This document shows positions 1 to 13,149 of a stretch of DNA of 64,000 nt, one piece after another. Position 1 is the stretch's first letter; each line of letters starts with the position of its first letter. Position numbers and translations under genes: made by a program. The stretch comes from UBA4085 sp964556755 (lineage in GTDB: Bacteria > Acidobacteriota > Aminicenantia > Aminicenantales > UBA4085), in assembly GCA_964556755.1 (NCBI GenBank), contig CAZKXI010000003.1, positions 124,001-188,000 of the forward strand, given 5' to 3'. The notes beneath the pieces were generated by a model. It saw only the letters and a list, made by a program, of their open reading frames with translations, did no database searches and had not been told where the DNA came from.

Positions 1-622
1 TCTCGACGGCCTGAAAGCCGAGCTGAAAATTGAGTGGCCCGCCAACCGCACCGTGAACCTCGTCTTTCACGGGCACTCCGTGCCGGCCGGATATTTCAAG
101 ACGCCCGAGGTCCGGACCCTCGAGGCCTATCCCCATCTCGCGCTGGCCGAGCTGAAGGAGGCCTACCCGCTCGCGGTGATCAACGTGATCGTCACCGCGA
201 TCGGGGGAGAGAGCGCCGTGCAGGGCGAGAAGCGGTTCGCCGCGGATGTCCTGACCCACAAGCCCGACGTCGTCTTCATCGATTACGCCCTGAATGATCG
301 CGGGACCCCGCCCGCCGAAGCCGACGCGGCCTGGGAGTCGATGATCCGCCAGGCTCTGGCCCGGGGCGTCAAGGTCGTACTCCTGACGCCGACGCCAGAC
401 CTGGGCGAAAACATCCTGGATCCGGCCGCCTCCCTGGCCGGCCGGGCCGAGCGCATCCGGTCCCTGGCGGCCAAGCACGGGACCGGTTTGGTCGACAGCT
501 ACGCGCTCTTCAAGGCCTTCGCGGCCTCGGGCGGAAGCCTGCCGGGCCTCATGTCCCAGGTCAATCACCCCAATGCCCAGGGGCACCGTTTGGTGGCCGC
601 CGAGATCCTCAAGCTCTTTTAG
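1..622 (+). CDS. SGNH/GDSL-type hydrolase, 5' end outside window
   Basis: The frame is open from base 2, so the N-terminus lies to the left of the window. The visible 206 residues look like an SGNH hydrolase of the secreted carbohydrate-esterase kind. The nucleophile block is HGHSVPAGYF, which has GHS in place of the classical GDS. A TAIGGES segment follows, then block III DYALND, and VNHPNAQGH near the C-terminus supplies the catalytic His. Its likely role is removal of acyl groups from sugars or polysaccharides. That fits the sialate-esterase-like gene 3 kb downstream and the other glycan enzymes here. The substrate cannot be told from sequence. Nothing follows it on the same strand before the pyrB promoter. 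Confidence 0.8.
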   Translation, partial: LDGLKAELKIEWPANRTVNLVFHGHSVPAGYFKTPEVRTLEAYPHLALAELKEAYPLAVINVIVTAIGGESAVQGEKRFAADVLTHKPDVVFIDYALNDRGTPPAEADAAWESMIRQALARGVKVVLLTPTPDLGENILDPAASLAGRAERIRSLAAKHGTGLVDSYALFKAFAASGGSLPGLMSQVNHPNAQGHRLVAAEILKLF

Positions 623-640
623 ACGCATCGCCGCCCAGGA

Positions 641-669
641 TTGACAGCCCTCCGACCGCCGCATATCAT
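641..669 (+). promoter_or_regulatory. Promoter of pyrB
   Basis: TTGACA at 641-646 and TATCAT at 664-669 are separated by 17 bp. The predicted transcription start is near 676, about 22 bases before the pyrB ATG, which leaves room for the AAGGAG at 687-692. This favours the ATG at 698 over an upstream TTG at 641 that lies inside the -35 box. Confidence 0.65.
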
Positions 670-697
670 GGGGGGCGATTCGGGACAAGGAGATCCG

Positions 698-1678
698 ATG
701 CCCACCCAACCCAAGAGCCTCCACCTCCCCTTCGGCGACCAGAAGACGGCGCCCTGGTACGGCAAGAACATCCTGTCCGTCAACCAGTTCAGCCGCTCCG
801 ACCTGGACTACATCTTCGGCGTCGCCCACGAGATGCGAAGCATGGTCGAGCGGGTCGGCACCTTCGACCTCCTGAAGGGCAAGATCCTGGCCAACCTCTT
901 CTTCGAGCCGTCCACCCGGACCTCCTCCTCGTTCATGGCCGCCATGCAGCGGCTGGGCGGGGCGGTCATCCCCATCAGCGAGGTCAAGTTCTCCTCGGTG
1001 GCCAAGGGCGAGAGCCTGCCCGACACCGTGCGGACCCTGGGCTGCTACGCCGACGTCATCGTCATCCGCCACCCCGAAGTCGGCTCGGCCGCCCTGGCCG
1101 CCCAGCACGCCGGCAAGCCCGTGATCAACGCCGGCGACGGGGTGGGCGAGCACCCGACCCAGGCCCTCCTGGACACGTTCACCGTCCGCGAGGAGCTGGG
1201 CCGCCTGGACGACTTGACGGTGACCATGCTGGGCGACCTGAAGTACGGACGGACCGTCCACTCCCTGGCCCGCATCCTGACCAAGTTCGACAAAGTCCGC
1301 CTTAACTACGTCTCGCCGGAGATCCTCAGGATGCCCCGCTACGTCATGGACGAGGTGGCTTCCAAGGGCGTGCCCCAGGCCGAGTTCACCAGCCTCGACC
1401 GCGTCCTGCCGGAGACCGACGTCCTCTACGTCACCCGCGTCCAGCGCGAGCGGTTCGAGGACCCGGCCGATTACGACAAGGTCAAGGACGCCTTCGTCGT
1501 CTCGCCCGAGGTGATGAAGCCGGCCAAGGCCGAGATGATCGTGATGCACCCTCTGCCGCGGGTTAACGAGATCGCCATGGAATTCGACGCCGATCCGCGG
1601 GCGGCCTACTTCCGGCAGATGGAGTACGGCCTCTACGTCCGGATGGCCCTGCTGGCCATGGTCCTGGGCAAGGCCTAG
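698..1678 (+). CDS. pyrB: Aspartate carbamoyltransferase catalytic chain
   Basis: The 326-residue cytosolic enzyme condenses carbamoyl phosphate with L-aspartate in the first committed step of pyrimidine synthesis. The carbamoyl-phosphate loop FFEPSTRTSSSF, the HPTQALLD segment and the HPLPRVNEI aspartate-binding segment are all intact. Together they separate it from ornithine carbamoyltransferase. Length is close to that of a normal catalytic chain of about 310 residues. The ATG at 698 was chosen because AAGGAG lies a few bases upstream and the promoter ends before it. No pyrI regulatory chain or other pyr gene is adjacent. The next gene starts 12 bases after the stop without a clear ribosome site and may be translated from the same mRNA. 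Confidence 0.95.
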   Translation: MPTQPKSLHLPFGDQKTAPWYGKNILSVNQFSRSDLDYIFGVAHEMRSMVERVGTFDLLKGKILANLFFEPSTRTSSSFMAAMQRLGGAVIPISEVKFSSVAKGESLPDTVRTLGCYADVIVIRHPEVGSAALAAQHAGKPVINAGDGVGEHPTQALLDTFTVREELGRLDDLTVTMLGDLKYGRTVHSLARILTKFDKVRLNYVSPEILRMPRYVMDEVASKGVPQAEFTSLDRVLPETDVLYVTRVQRERFEDPADYDKVKDAFVVSPEVMKPAKAEMIVMHPLPRVNEIAMEFDADPRAAYFRQMEYGLYVRMALLAMVLGKA

Positions 1679-1689
1679 CGCCCGCCCCG

Positions 1690-2214
1690 ATGGCCGTCTC
1701 CTGGAAGCCCCTCTCCAAGGCCGCTTGGATCGCGGGCTGCGCGGCCGGCGCCGCCTTCATGATCTACGCCGGACTCAAGGACGGCGCCTTCCTCCTGCTG
1801 GACTACGTCAACCTGCCCGTCCATGAGGCGGGCCACCTGATCTTCGGCGTCTTCGGGCCGACTTTGGGGGTCTGGGGCGGAACCCTGCTGCAGATCATCT
1901 TCCCGACCGTCTTCCTCGTCTATTTCGGCCGCCGGGGCGACGCGGCCGGCGCCTATTTCTCCGCCTTCTGGCTGGGCGAGAGCCTGCTCTATTCCTCCGC
2001 CTACATCCGGGACGCCAGGGCCATGGCGCTGCCCTTGGTCGGGGGCGGGGAGCACGACTGGAACATCATCCTCGGCCGGCTGGGCCTCCTCGCTTCCGAT
2101 GCGGTCCTCGCCGACGCCGTCCGCCTGGCCGGATGGTTGGCCTTGGCCCTGTCGTTCCTATGGTTCCTGGACAAGGGCCGCAAGCTGTCCCTCCGCGCCG
2201 GCGACGGGCATTGA
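1690..2214 (+). CDS. Small membrane protein with HEAGH zinc-binding motif
   Basis: The predicted 174-residue protein has three or more hydrophobic stretches, at about residues 11-28, 60-78 and 145-160. The sequence VHEAGHLIFG puts an HExxH motif at residues 45-49, in the manner of M50-type intramembrane or M48-like zinc peptidases. A second charged segment, GGGEHDWNIIL near residue 120, could supply the third zinc ligand. It is much shorter than classical site-2 proteases and lacks a PDZ domain. I recognise no named family. It could be a minimal membrane metalloprotease or a non-catalytic relative. It follows pyrB by 12 bases, which suggests co-transcription but not a shared pathway. Confidence 0.7.
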   Translation: MAVSWKPLSKAAWIAGCAAGAAFMIYAGLKDGAFLLLDYVNLPVHEAGHLIFGVFGPTLGVWGGTLLQIIFPTVFLVYFGRRGDAAGAYFSAFWLGESLLYSSAYIRDARAMALPLVGGGEHDWNIILGRLGLLASDAVLADAVRLAGWLALALSFLWFLDKGRKLSLRAGDGH

Positions 2215-2239
2215 CAAGCGACCCGCCCCATCATATGTT
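2211..2239 (+). promoter_or_regulatory. Promoter of the sugar-isomerase-like / esterase pair
   Basis: TTGACA at 2211-2216 and TATGTT at 2234-2239 are spaced 17 bp apart. The -35 box overlaps the stop codon of the preceding gene. The predicted start near 2246 gives a leader of about 37 bases containing AGGAG before the ATG at 2283. Confidence 0.6.
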
Positions 2240-2282
2240 CGGGGGGATTCCGCCCCCCGAGAGGGGCTCCAGAGGAGCAGAC

Positions 2283-3872
2283 ATGAAAGATTCCCGCACC
2301 ATTCGCGACCTTCCCGTCGGCTGCGCCCACCAGCACGGCCTCAGCCGCCGCAAGTTCCTGACCGGCTGCGCCGCCTGCGCCGGAGCCGCGGGGCTGGCCG
2401 GCCTGCCCCGGCTGGGGGCCGAGCCGCCTCTCTCGTCCGGCCGGGCCGCGAAAGTGCGCCTGCGCGTCCTCTACGCCCTGCACGGACCGCAACAGAAGGA
2501 TCCCGACTGGCCCAATAAGGGCTACGACTTCGTCCCGGTCATGACCCGGATCAACGCCGAGCTGCTCAAGCGCGTCCCCAACCTGGAGATCGTTCCCGCC
2601 CTCGCCACGGGCGAGGCCCAGGCCAAGGCGATCCTGGAAGAGGACGCCAAGCTCCCCGTCGACGGCTACCTGGTCTACCAGATGAACTGCTGGAACCGGG
2701 TGGCCCAGACGGCCGCGACGACCGGCAAGCCGGTCCTCTACGCCGACTTTCAGTACGGCGGCAGCGGCGGCTTCCTGGTCTACACGGCCGGATTCCTGAG
2801 GGCCGGGCTGAAGAACGTCGGCTTCGTGGCCTCTCCCAAGGTCGAGGACCTGGCCGACGCGGTCCGGCTCTTCGCCGCGGCCAAGGCGGCCGGGCCTGGG
2901 TACGATTTCGCCGCCGCCGCGGCCCGGGTCCGGATGGCTCGAACGCCCCGGGCCGGCGACCTGTCGGGTGCGCCCGATCCGCTGGCCGTCCTCGCGGCCG
3001 GGGAGACCGTGCGGCGCCTGAAAGATTCCCGCATTTTGGCCGTCCGCGGGGCCGAGGCCCAGCCCTCGATCAACGTCCTGGGCATCCCCGTCGACTACAT
3101 CCCCTTCGCCGAGCTCAATGCCGCCTGGGCGGCCGCCGACAAGGACGAGGCTCGGGCCGTGGCCGATCGCTGGGCCAAGTCGGCATCCAAGATCGAAGGC
3201 GTCAGCCGCGACGAGCTGATCAATTCCGCCGCCATGTACCTGGGCCAGAAGGCCGTCCTCAAGGCCCGCGGGGCCAACGCCATCACCGTCAACTGCCTGG
3301 GCGGGTTCTACGGCGGTCACATCCACGCCTACCCCTGTCTGGGCTTCCACGAGCTGCTGAACGAGGGCCTCGTCGGCGCCTGCGAATGCGACGTGCCTTC
3401 GACCGCCTCCATGGTCGCCCTGACGACCATGACCCAGGGCCGGCCCGGCTACATCTCCGATCCGGTCATGGACACGTCCAGCCGGACGATCATCTACGCC
3501 CACTGCGTCGCCTCCAACCGGCCCTTCGGCCCCAAGGGGGCCGTCAACGCCTTCGAGATCCTGACCCACTCCGAGGACCGCCAGGGCGCCTCGGTCCGCT
3601 CCATCCTGCCGCCCGGCTGGATGACCACCTCGATCGAGGTCTCGCAGGACCGCAAGGAGATCCTCCTGCATCGGGCCAAGTCGATCGGCAACGATCCCGA
3701 CGACCGGGCCTGCCGGACCAAGCTGGTGGCCAAGCCGGTGGGCGACTTCGAGAGGCTGTTCACGATGTGGGACCGCTGGGGCTGGCACCGGGTGACGGCC
3801 TACGGCGACCTGGCCGAGCCGGTCAAGGCCCTGGCCGATGCCGTCGGGTGGACCGTCGTCGAAGAAGCCTGA
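2283..3872 (+). CDS. Tat-exported L-fucose/arabinose isomerase-like protein
   Basis: This is a 529-residue protein with a twin-arginine signal at residues 20-45 (SRRKFLTGC followed by an Ala/Gly-rich hydrophobic stretch). The mature part resembles the fucose/arabinose isomerase fold. A Rossmann-like N-terminal half is followed by a C-terminal half with NCLGGFYGGHIHAYPCLGF, CECDVPSTASM and a metal-site-like SNRPFGPKG region. The ATG at 2283 has AGGAG eight bases upstream. Longer in-frame starts further left would overlap the previous gene. Export of an isomerase-like fold through Tat is unusual, because canonical fucose isomerases are cytosolic. It may act on sugars in the periplasm or merely bind them. 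It is followed 20 bases later by a sialate O-acetylesterase homologue, so a glycan role is likely. Confidence 0.7.
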   Translation: MKDSRTIRDLPVGCAHQHGLSRRKFLTGCAACAGAAGLAGLPRLGAEPPLSSGRAAKVRLRVLYALHGPQQKDPDWPNKGYDFVPVMTRINAELLKRVPNLEIVPALATGEAQAKAILEEDAKLPVDGYLVYQMNCWNRVAQTAATTGKPVLYADFQYGGSGGFLVYTAGFLRAGLKNVGFVASPKVEDLADAVRLFAAAKAAGPGYDFAAAAARVRMARTPRAGDLSGAPDPLAVLAAGETVRRLKDSRILAVRGAEAQPSINVLGIPVDYIPFAELNAAWAAADKDEARAVADRWAKSASKIEGVSRDELINSAAMYLGQKAVLKARGANAITVNCLGGFYGGHIHAYPCLGFHELLNEGLVGACECDVPSTASMVALTTMTQGRPGYISDPVMDTSSRTIIYAHCVASNRPFGPKGAVNAFEILTHSEDRQGASVRSILPPGWMTTSIEVSQDRKEILLHRAKSIGNDPDDRACRTKLVAKPVGDFERLFTMWDRWGWHRVTAYGDLAEPVKALADAVGWTVVEEA

Positions 3873-3892
3873 TCCGAGAGGAGCGTCACGAT

Positions 3893-5455
3893 ATGAAGTC
3901 TCGCAGCCGCCGTCCGTCCATTCTCATCCCGGCCGCGCTCGTCGCGGCCTTCGCGGGATCCCTGTCCGCCGCCATCAAGCTGCCCTCGGTCATTGGCGAC
4001 CACATGGTCGTCCAGAGGGGCAAGCCCGTGGCCGTGTGGGGCTGGGCTTCACCGGCCGAAGCCGTCACGGTCCGGGTGGGCGGCGCGGTCGCGACGGTCC
4101 AGGCGGGTCCGGACGGGCGCTTCGCGGCCACTCTGCCCGCCCTGGCCGCCGGCGGCCCCTACGAGCTCTCGGTCAAGGGCGCCACAAGCCCCGAGCTCGT
4201 CGTCCGGGACATCCTGTCTGGAGAGGTCTGGGTCTGCTCCGGCCAGTCCAATATGGAATGGCCCCTGTCCTCGGTCTACAGCCCGATCCCCGAAGTCCTG
4301 CGGGCCGATCACCCGCGCCTCCGCCTCTACAGCGTTCCCCGGCGCATCTCGGCCGTTCCGTTGGACGACATCGACACGGCCTGGACGCTTTGCACGCCCG
4401 AGACGGCCGGGCCGTTCTCCGCCATCGGCTATTATTTCGGGCTGGAGATCCTCAAGGCCCTCGACGTGCCCGTCGGTCTGATCGACTCGTCCTGGGGAGG
4501 GACGGACATCGAGCCGTGGACGCCGCCGGCCGGATTCGCCGCCGTCCCCTCGGTCAGGCCCATCCTGGACGCGACCGTGCGCCGAGAGCAGGCGTACCGC
4601 CGGAGCGTGGCCGAATCGCTGAGCGGCTGGCAAAGCTGGCTGGATGAGACGAGCAAGGCGCTGGCCGCCGGCAGGCCGCTGCCGGCCAAGCCGGCCCAGC
4701 CCGCCGCGCCGTTCGACTCGCCCCAGACCCCGACCGGGCTTTACAACGGCATGATCCACGCCCTGACGCCGTTGCCCGTGGCCGGCGCGATCTGGTACCA
4801 GGGCGAGAACAACCGCAACGACACCCTGGGCTACGAGCCCAAGATGGAAGCCCTGATCAAGGGCTGGCGCGAGGTCTGGAAGACGCCCGGTCTGCCCTTC
4901 CTCTATGTCCAACTGGCCCCCTATTACTACGGCTATAACCGCGACTATGCCGGGGGCGACGTCCCCGACTTCCTGCGGCTGCCCCTGATCTGGGAGGCCC
5001 AGGCCAACATCCTCCGCCTGCCGAATACCGGGATGGCCGTGACCACCGACATCACCGAATTGATGGACATCCATCCGAAGAACAAGCGCGACGTCGGCTA
5101 TCGCCTGGCCCTGTGGGCCCGGGCCAAGGTCTACGGGGAGACCAAGCTCGTCTGCTCCGGGCCGCTCTTCAAGTCCATGGCCGTGGAGGGAGGGAAGGCG
5201 AGGATCGCCTTCGACTGGGCCGAGAGCGGATTGATGACCAACGACGGCCAGCCGGTCAAGTGGTTCGAGATCGCCGGCGCGGACCGGACCTTCTACCGGG
5301 CCGAGGCCGCCATTGACGGCCGCACGGTCGTCGTCTCCAGCCCCCGGGTGGCCGAGCCCAAGGCCGTCCGCTTCGGCTGGCATCAGATGGCCGTGCCCAA
5401 CCTGGCCAACCGGGAGGGCTTGCCCGCCTCGCCGTTCCGCACCGACCGGTGGTGA
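3893..5455 (+). CDS. Sialate O-acetylesterase family protein
   Basis: The protein is 520 residues with an N-terminal signal peptide ending near SLSAAIKLP. It contains the SASA/DUF303-type SGNH esterase core. The nucleophile segment is VWVCSGQSNMEWPL near residue 118, GSIWYQGE-like sequence (GAIWYQGENN) is in the middle, and DIHPKNKRDVGYRLA supplies the catalytic Asp-His pair. The family removes acetyl esters from sialic acids or from other acetylated sugars such as xylan side chains. AGGAG precedes the ATG at 3893 and the gap to the upstream gene is only 20 bases, so the two are probably one operon. The stop lies one base from that of the convergent flavoprotein gene. Family confidence is high and the substrate is unknown. 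Confidence 0.87.
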   Translation: MKSRSRRPSILIPAALVAAFAGSLSAAIKLPSVIGDHMVVQRGKPVAVWGWASPAEAVTVRVGGAVATVQAGPDGRFAATLPALAAGGPYELSVKGATSPELVVRDILSGEVWVCSGQSNMEWPLSSVYSPIPEVLRADHPRLRLYSVPRRISAVPLDDIDTAWTLCTPETAGPFSAIGYYFGLEILKALDVPVGLIDSSWGGTDIEPWTPPAGFAAVPSVRPILDATVRREQAYRRSVAESLSGWQSWLDETSKALAAGRPLPAKPAQPAAPFDSPQTPTGLYNGMIHALTPLPVAGAIWYQGENNRNDTLGYEPKMEALIKGWREVWKTPGLPFLYVQLAPYYYGYNRDYAGGDVPDFLRLPLIWEAQANILRLPNTGMAVTTDITELMDIHPKNKRDVGYRLALWARAKVYGETKLVCSGPLFKSMAVEGGKARIAFDWAESGLMTNDGQPVKWFEIAGADRTFYRAEAAIDGRTVVVSSPRVAEPKAVRFGWHQMAVPNLANREGLPASPFRTDRW

Positions 5456-5456
5456 T

Positions 5457-6692
5457 CTACTTCGCGGCGCGCGCGGCCGATGCGCCGGCGATGAGGCCGC
5501 TGGCCCAAGCCCAGGCCAGGTTGTAGCCGCCGCGGGGCCCCTGGACGTCGAGGATCTCGCCGGCCAGGAAGAGGCCCGGCCGCCGGCGCGATTCCAGCGT
5601 TGCGGCGTCCACTTCGCCGGCATCCACGCCCCCCGAAGTGAACTCGGCCTCGTTCCAGCCGCGCGTGCCGAGAACGGCGAATCGCTTGCTCTTGAGGCCG
5701 GAGGCGATCCTCCTCGCATTCTCCTCTAAGGATCCGGCCGGAGCCGCCATGGCACAAGCCTGGGCGGCGAGCTTCTCCGGAACCAGTCCCAGGGCCAGGT
5801 CGTCGAGGCCCCAGCCGGCGCCCATCCGCTCCCCGAACTCCCCGAGCAGATCCTTGAGAGTCAGGTCGGGGACGAAATCGACGGCCAGGACGGTGTCCCT
5901 CCGCCCCTCCCGGTTAAGAGCGATCGACAGCGGCTCGCTGACGTCGATGACGGCGGTGCCGGAGAGCCCGTAGGCGGTGAAGAGAAGGTCCCCTTCGGCC
6001 TCCGCCGCGGGCTTCCCTCCGATCAGCGCGGCGGCCCGCACCCGCACCTTGAGGCCTTGGAGGGAGTGGCACAACCGGTCCTTGACCAGGAGGGGAACGG
6101 CGCTCGGGACGGGGAGGATGATCCGGTGGCCCAGCGCCTTGGCCAGCGCGTAGCCGGATCCGTTGGAGCCCAGAGCGGGATAGGAGCGGCCGCCTGTCGC
6201 CATGACCACCGTCCGGGCCCGTTGGCTGCGGCCGTCCGCCGCCGCGATGGAGAAGCCGCCGGGGACCGGCTTGATCGCCGCGACCTCAAAGTCCGCCTCC
6301 AGCCCGCCCCCCCGCTCGATAAGCTCCCGTCGGAGGAGCAGGAGGACCGAGGCAGCCTGGTTGGCGGCCGGGTAGACCCGGCCGTCCTCGACCCGCGTGG
6401 CCAGGAAGATGCCGCGAAAGAAGTCCCGGATCGCCTTCCCGTCGATTCGCTCGAGAACCGCCCGGACAAGCTCCGGGGACGAGGTCGTATAGACGCCCGG
6501 GTCGAGGGGCTCGTGGCTGAGGTTGCAGCGGCCGCCGCCGGTGGCCAGAATCTTCTTGCCGGGGCGGGGGAGGCGCTCCAGGACCGTCACGGGGGCCCCG
6601 GCCCGAAGGGTTGCGATGGCCGCGCATAGCCCGGACGCTCCGCCGCCGATGACGGCGACGCCGGCGGAGGGCGGTCCGGACGGCTGGCCCAC
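5457..6692 (-). CDS. BaiN/HI0933-family FAD-dependent oxidoreductase
   Basis: This flavoprotein of about 411 residues has the FAD dinucleotide-binding signature VIGGGASGLCAAI at the N-terminus. TGGGRCNLSH around residue 60 is typical of the HI0933/YhiN/BaiN family, and the C-terminus is EILDVQGPRGGYNLAWAWASG. Family members include flavin-dependent reductases acting on steroid or bile-acid double bonds, but most are uncharacterised. The GTG at 6692 was chosen because it begins just after the stop of the upstream zinc-ribbon gene. Another GTG at 6731 would overlap that gene by 34 bases and has no ribosome site. It is the last gene of a minus-strand run that begins with the hybrid kinase. Confidence 0.85.
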   Translation of the reverse strand: MGQPSGPPSAGVAVIGGGASGLCAAIATLRAGAPVTVLERLPRPGKKILATGGGRCNLSHEPLDPGVYTTSSPELVRAVLERIDGKAIRDFFRGIFLATRVEDGRVYPAANQAASVLLLLRRELIERGGGLEADFEVAAIKPVPGGFSIAAADGRSQRARTVVMATGGRSYPALGSNGSGYALAKALGHRIILPVPSAVPLLVKDRLCHSLQGLKVRVRAAALIGGKPAAEAEGDLLFTAYGLSGTAVIDVSEPLSIALNREGRRDTVLAVDFVPDLTLKDLLGEFGERMGAGWGLDDLALGLVPEKLAAQACAMAAPAGSLEENARRIASGLKSKRFAVLGTRGWNEAEFTSGGVDAGEVDAATLESRRRPGLFLAGEILDVQGPRGGYNLAWAWASGLIAGASAARAAK

Positions 6693-6697
6693 CGGCG

Positions 6698-6898
6698 TCA
6701 GCGCCGGCCCTTCCCGGTGCCGTCGTCGCACGGGCCGTCGGGATTGCCGGGGCGGGCCATCTCGGCGGACGGCGCGATGGTGCAGACGGGCAGCGCCTGG
6801 AGCGTCATCGGCAGGCCGCAGCAGACGGGGGCGGCCGATCCCTCCTCGGCGGAGCGCTCGGCGCCGCAGGCTTGGCAGACGAAATCGATGGTCTTCAT
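6698..6898 (-). CDS. Small zinc-ribbon-like peptide (66 aa)
   Basis: This short protein begins with a CxxC knuckle (FVCQACG at residues 7-13) and carries a CC pair at residues 27-28. That resembles the rubredoxin-like or FmdB/zinc-ribbon arrangement used to hold one Zn or Fe. The C-terminal third is low in structure and rich in Pro and Gly. An AGGGG ribosome site precedes the ATG. It lies between adenosine deaminase (31 bases upstream) and the BaiN-like flavoprotein (5 bases downstream) on the same strand, so it is probably co-transcribed with the flavoprotein. A redox or metal-sensing accessory role is only a guess. Confidence 0.65.
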   Translation of the reverse strand: MKTIDFVCQACGAERSAEEGSAAPVCCGLPMTLQALPVCTIAPSAEMARPGNPDGPCDDGTGKGRR

Positions 6899-6929
6899 GC
6901 CCCTATCTTGACACGCCGGGCCGGCCCGA

Positions 6930-7936
6930 TCAAGACTCGGCCGCGAAGAAGGCGCCGATCGCGTCCTTCAGACGGCGCTTCTCGTCCTCCCCGCACCAGG
7001 CGGCCTCCACCGCGTTGCCGAGAAGGGCCCGGATCTCCTCCCGAGTCAGGCCGAAGAGCCGCTGGAGAAGGGCGAGCTCCCCGGCCAGATCGCAGCCGAA
7101 GACCGCCGGATCGTCCGTGGCCACATGGACGGCCAGGCCGCGGCGCAGAAAGGAAGCCGCGGGGTGGGACTCGACGCGGGGCACGGCGCCGAGCTTGAGG
7201 TTGGAGGTCGGGCACATGGCCAGGGGCACCCGCTCGCGCGCCAGCCGCTCCAGGAGGCCGGGGTCTCCGGCCGCGCGAACGCCGTGCGAGATGCGGTCCA
7301 CGCGGAGGATGTCGAGGGCGTCTCGGACGCTTTGCGGCCCGGCCGTCTCGCCCGCATGGGCCTCGGTCCGCAGGCCGGCCCGTCGGGCCCGCTCGAAGGC
7401 GGGGGCGAAGGGCGCCGGAGGATGGTCGCCTTCCGAGCCGCCCAGGCCCAAGCCCGCGACCAGCGGGTGCCTCATCTCGGCCAGGGCTTCGGCCAGGCCG
7501 AGGGCCTCGGCCGGCCCGTTGTCGCGGACCGCGTCGGCGACCAACCGGACCGGCAGAGCGCCGCCATGGGGGGCGAAGCCGTCCGCGACCGCCTCGACGA
7601 TCCGCTGCGATCCGAGCGGCTTGACCGCGTCCAGAGTGGGAGAGAACAGGACTTCGGCGTAGCGAACATTCTGACGGATGAGCTCGCGGGCCGCCGCGTC
7701 GGCGGCCAGCCGGTAGTCCTCGGCCTCCCGCAGGCAGGAGCTGATCAGCGTCCAGGCGGCCACGAAGTCCGGGAAGCCCCGGAACACGCGATCACGCAGG
7801 ACCGGCCATCCGGGATCGGAGTCCAGGCGGCGGCCGTACTTGCCGGCCAGCTCGGCCAGGGTCGCGGCCGGGATGGCGCCCTCCAGGTGGATGTGCAGCT
7901 CGACTTTGGGCAGCCGCTCGAAAAAAGCGCGATCGC

Positions 7937-7940
<4 letters not shown>
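6930..7940 (-). CDS. add: Adenosine deaminase
   Basis: This 336-residue amidohydrolase converts adenosine to inosine in purine salvage. The metal-binding HIHLEG motif is near the N-terminus (residues 15-20). HAGE follows (catalytic Glu and metal His), then ISHGVRA, and ATDDPAVFG carries the catalytic Asp pair. Length matches family members of 330-350 residues. The start ATG overlaps the stop of the upstream hybrid histidine kinase in a four-base ATGA, so translation of the two is very likely coupled. An adenine deaminase of the same family would look similar, so the base/nucleoside preference is not fully certain. Confidence 0.9.
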
Positions 7941-12502
<4,562 letters not shown>

Positions 12503-12547
12503 GGGACCTCCTTGATCGCCGTCCTGGGAGGGCTGGTCGTCAGGGGA

Positions 12548-12576
12548 TATATACTTGTTCCGGCGAATGAGATCAA
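12548..12576 (-). promoter_or_regulatory. Promoter of the hybrid kinase operon
   Basis: Read on the minus strand, TTGATC (12576-12571) and TATATA (12553-12548) are spaced 17 bp apart. The predicted start near 12541 gives a leader of about 39 bases carrying the AAGGAGG site. The same intergenic region also serves the divergent rhodanese gene, for which TATACT at 12602-12607 is a possible -10 without a clear -35. Confidence 0.6.
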
Positions 12577-12639
12577 CCGCGCCGTCCGAGCCGTTCCGAG
12601 GTATACTGGGCCGCGCCCGCCTGTATCAGGAGGATCGCC

Positions 12640-13134
12640 ATGATGTTGAGAGCCGCCGCCGCTTGGGCCTTGGCCGTGACTTTCTCCGCCGTCGGACTCG
12701 GACAGGACATCGAATCCGTCACGCCACGGCAGGCCTTCGAGCGGCTCGCCCTGCCAGGCTCCTACCTGGTGGATGTCCGCAGCGTGGCCGAGTTCGTCCT
12801 GGTGGGGCACCCCGCGGCCGCTTGGAGCGTTCCATTCGCCTTCTGGAGCGAGGCGGAGGCCGGCTTGGTCCCGAATCCCGACTTCATCCAAGATCTCCAA
12901 GCACGCTTCCGGCCCGACGATACGCTGCTGTTCATCTGCCGCAGCGGCGGGAGAAGCCTGCGCGCGGCCCAAGCCGCGGCCGCGTCCGGCTTTGCCAGGG
13001 TCGTCAACGTGGCCGAAGGCTTCGAGGGAGGGTTGGACGACAAGGGCCAGCGGACCGTTGGGGGGTGGCGGGGGGCGGGGCTGCCTTCCACCTACAAAAT
13101 CGACCCAGCCCGGGCTTACAGGCCGTCCCGTTGA
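12640..13134 (+). CDS. Exported rhodanese-like sulfurtransferase
   Basis: This 164-residue protein has an N-terminal hydrophobic export signal (residues 3-21) and one rhodanese domain. The active-site loop is CRSGGRS with Cys100, preceded by the typical LVDVRSVAEF strand and followed by VNVAEGFEGG. Rhodaneses carry sulfane sulfur on the loop cysteine and transfer it to thiol acceptors. An AGGAGG site precedes the ATG at 12640. Location outside the cytoplasm is inferred from the signal. The gene stands just upstream of a sulfide:quinone reductase-like gene, a DsrC/TusE-like gene and a DsrE-like gene, so handling of periplasmic polysulfide or thiosulfate is plausible. A separate promoter follows it. 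Confidence 0.85.
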   Translation: MMLRAAAAWALAVTFSAVGLGQDIESVTPRQAFERLALPGSYLVDVRSVAEFVLVGHPAAAWSVPFAFWSEAEAGLVPNPDFIQDLQARFRPDDTLLFICRSGGRSLRAAQAAAASGFARVVNVAEGFEGGLDDKGQRTVGGWRGAGLPSTYKIDPARAYRPSR

Positions 13135-13149
13135 GCCGGTCCGGAGGGC

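Noticed and set aside
6900..6932. TCTTGA/TCAAGA inverted repeat between adenosine deaminase and zinc-ribbon genes
   Set aside because: It could be a weak terminator or a chance repeat around a GGGCCGGCCC core. The evidence is too thin.
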